Origin: Clostridia bacterium
Lineage (GTDB): Bacteria > Bacillota > Clostridia > Christensenellales > Aristaeellaceae
Reading direction: 5' to 3'
DNA: 5,806 bases
Assembly: GCA_016296675.1 (NCBI GenBank)
Contig: JAEDIV010000151.1
Location: 1 to 5,806, forward strand
Every line of letters begins with the position of its first letter. The stretch's first letter is position 1. This document shows positions 5,608-5,806 of the stretch, piece by piece. Under the pieces are notes generated by a model. It made no database searches, had not been told where the DNA came from, and saw only the letters and a program-made list of their open reading frames with translations. The translations under genes and the position numbers were made by a program.

Positions 5608-5771
5608 CTGCCTCCCTTGTGCAAAGGGAGGTGGATCGGCGCAAGCCGAGACGGAGAGATTGCAAAAACGCTTAGTTTCTTGATAGCATTTGTTTTTTTA
5701 TGAAACGTTAGCTGCAATCCCTCAGTCAAAACCTGCGGTTTTGACAGCTCCCTTTGCACAAGGGAGCCCAG
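5608..5771. mobile_element. MITE-like inverted-repeat element with nested hairpins, no coding capacity
   Basis: Two imperfect inverted copies, about 57 bases each (5608-5664 and 5713-5771), face each other across about 48 AT-rich bases. Each copy has an outer hairpin (CCTCCCTT/AAGGGAGG at 5611-5631; GCTCCCTT/AAGGGAGC at 5747-5767), a second hairpin and a junction ending in ATTGCA. The second hairpins differ in sequence but both pair perfectly: TCGGC-GCAA-GCCGA (5636-5649) and GTCAAAACC-TGC-GGTTTTGAC (5725-5745). The outer hairpins differ by a compensated C-G to G-C change. CTG and CAG bound the element. I see no clear target-site duplication and no transposase, so it would be non-autonomous. 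I recall similar dispersed elements from gut Clostridia genomes but cannot confirm family membership here. Confidence 0.65.
5669..5699 (+). terminator. Weak possible terminator inside the inverted-repeat element
   Basis: GCT (5670-5672) and AGC (5686-5688) form a short core stem, with further A-T pairs outside one mismatch and a 12-base loop. Seven T residues follow at 5693-5699. It is the only T-run downstream of the thyX operon, but the stem is weak. The 125 bases between the hydrolase stop and the element hold only a short palindrome, CGTTC-AGT-GAACG (5500-5512), without a T-run. Confidence 0.2.
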
Positions 5772-5806
5772 ATCATCAACAAACCTCCGGGAAAGGTATG
5801 AAGAGG

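Noticed and set aside
5532..5759. Minus-strand 75-codon reading frame
   Set aside because: It lies mostly within the inverted-repeat element, and its sequence is translated hairpin arms without a family signature.
5798..5806. ATGAAGAGG at the right edge, after GGGAAAGG, as the start of a next gene
   Set aside because: Only three codons are visible and the purine run is almost adjacent to the ATG, so it cannot be supported.

Overview
The window looks like chromosomal DNA from an anaerobic Firmicute, most likely a Clostridia-type (Ruminococcaceae/Christensenellaceae-like) bacterium. Three things point there: an oxygen-sensitive class III ribonucleotide reductase with its activase, strong AGGAGG-type ribosome binding sites with TTGACA/TATAAT-type promoters, and a short inverted-repeat element of a style I associate with gut Clostridia genomes. 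This is a lineage inference; no rRNA or other marker gene is present.

Layout. Positions 62-2886 hold nrdD and nrdG on the minus strand, overlapping by ATGA. Positions 2887-3418 are a 532-base divergent control region. Positions 3419-5482 hold two plus-strand genes three bases apart: a 436-residue tandem ThyX-like protein and a class I glutamine-amidotransferase-fold hydrolase (peptidase C26 / PuuD type). Positions 5483-5806 hold no convincing gene; a roughly 164-base MITE-like element with nested hairpins lies at about 5608-5771.

How it works together. NrdDG makes deoxyribonucleotides from ribonucleoside triphosphates under anaerobic conditions. ThyX, if active, makes dTMP from dUMP with methylene-tetrahydrofolate and FAD. 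The divergent locus is therefore a DNA-precursor module. The hydrolase downstream of thyX could act on gamma-glutamyl compounds, conceivably folate polyglutamates, but its substrate cannot be read from the sequence.

Main points of interest. (1) The ThyX protein is a fused pseudo-dimer. Its halves have lost complementary parts of the active site: the N half keeps the GH..EH and S-R-R-Y elements, the C half keeps RHRxxS and the catalytic-Arg/AQWEIR segment. This suggests one composite active site instead of two. (2) Two palindromes with the same GTCC-N9-GGAC core flank the control region, one over the nrdD -10 box and one upstream of the thyX promoter. They look like paired operators of an unidentified regulator and do not match the NrdR box. 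(3) The predicted nrdD transcript has a leader of about 180 nt with a terminator-like hairpin plus U7 and a competing upstream pairing, consistent with attenuation.
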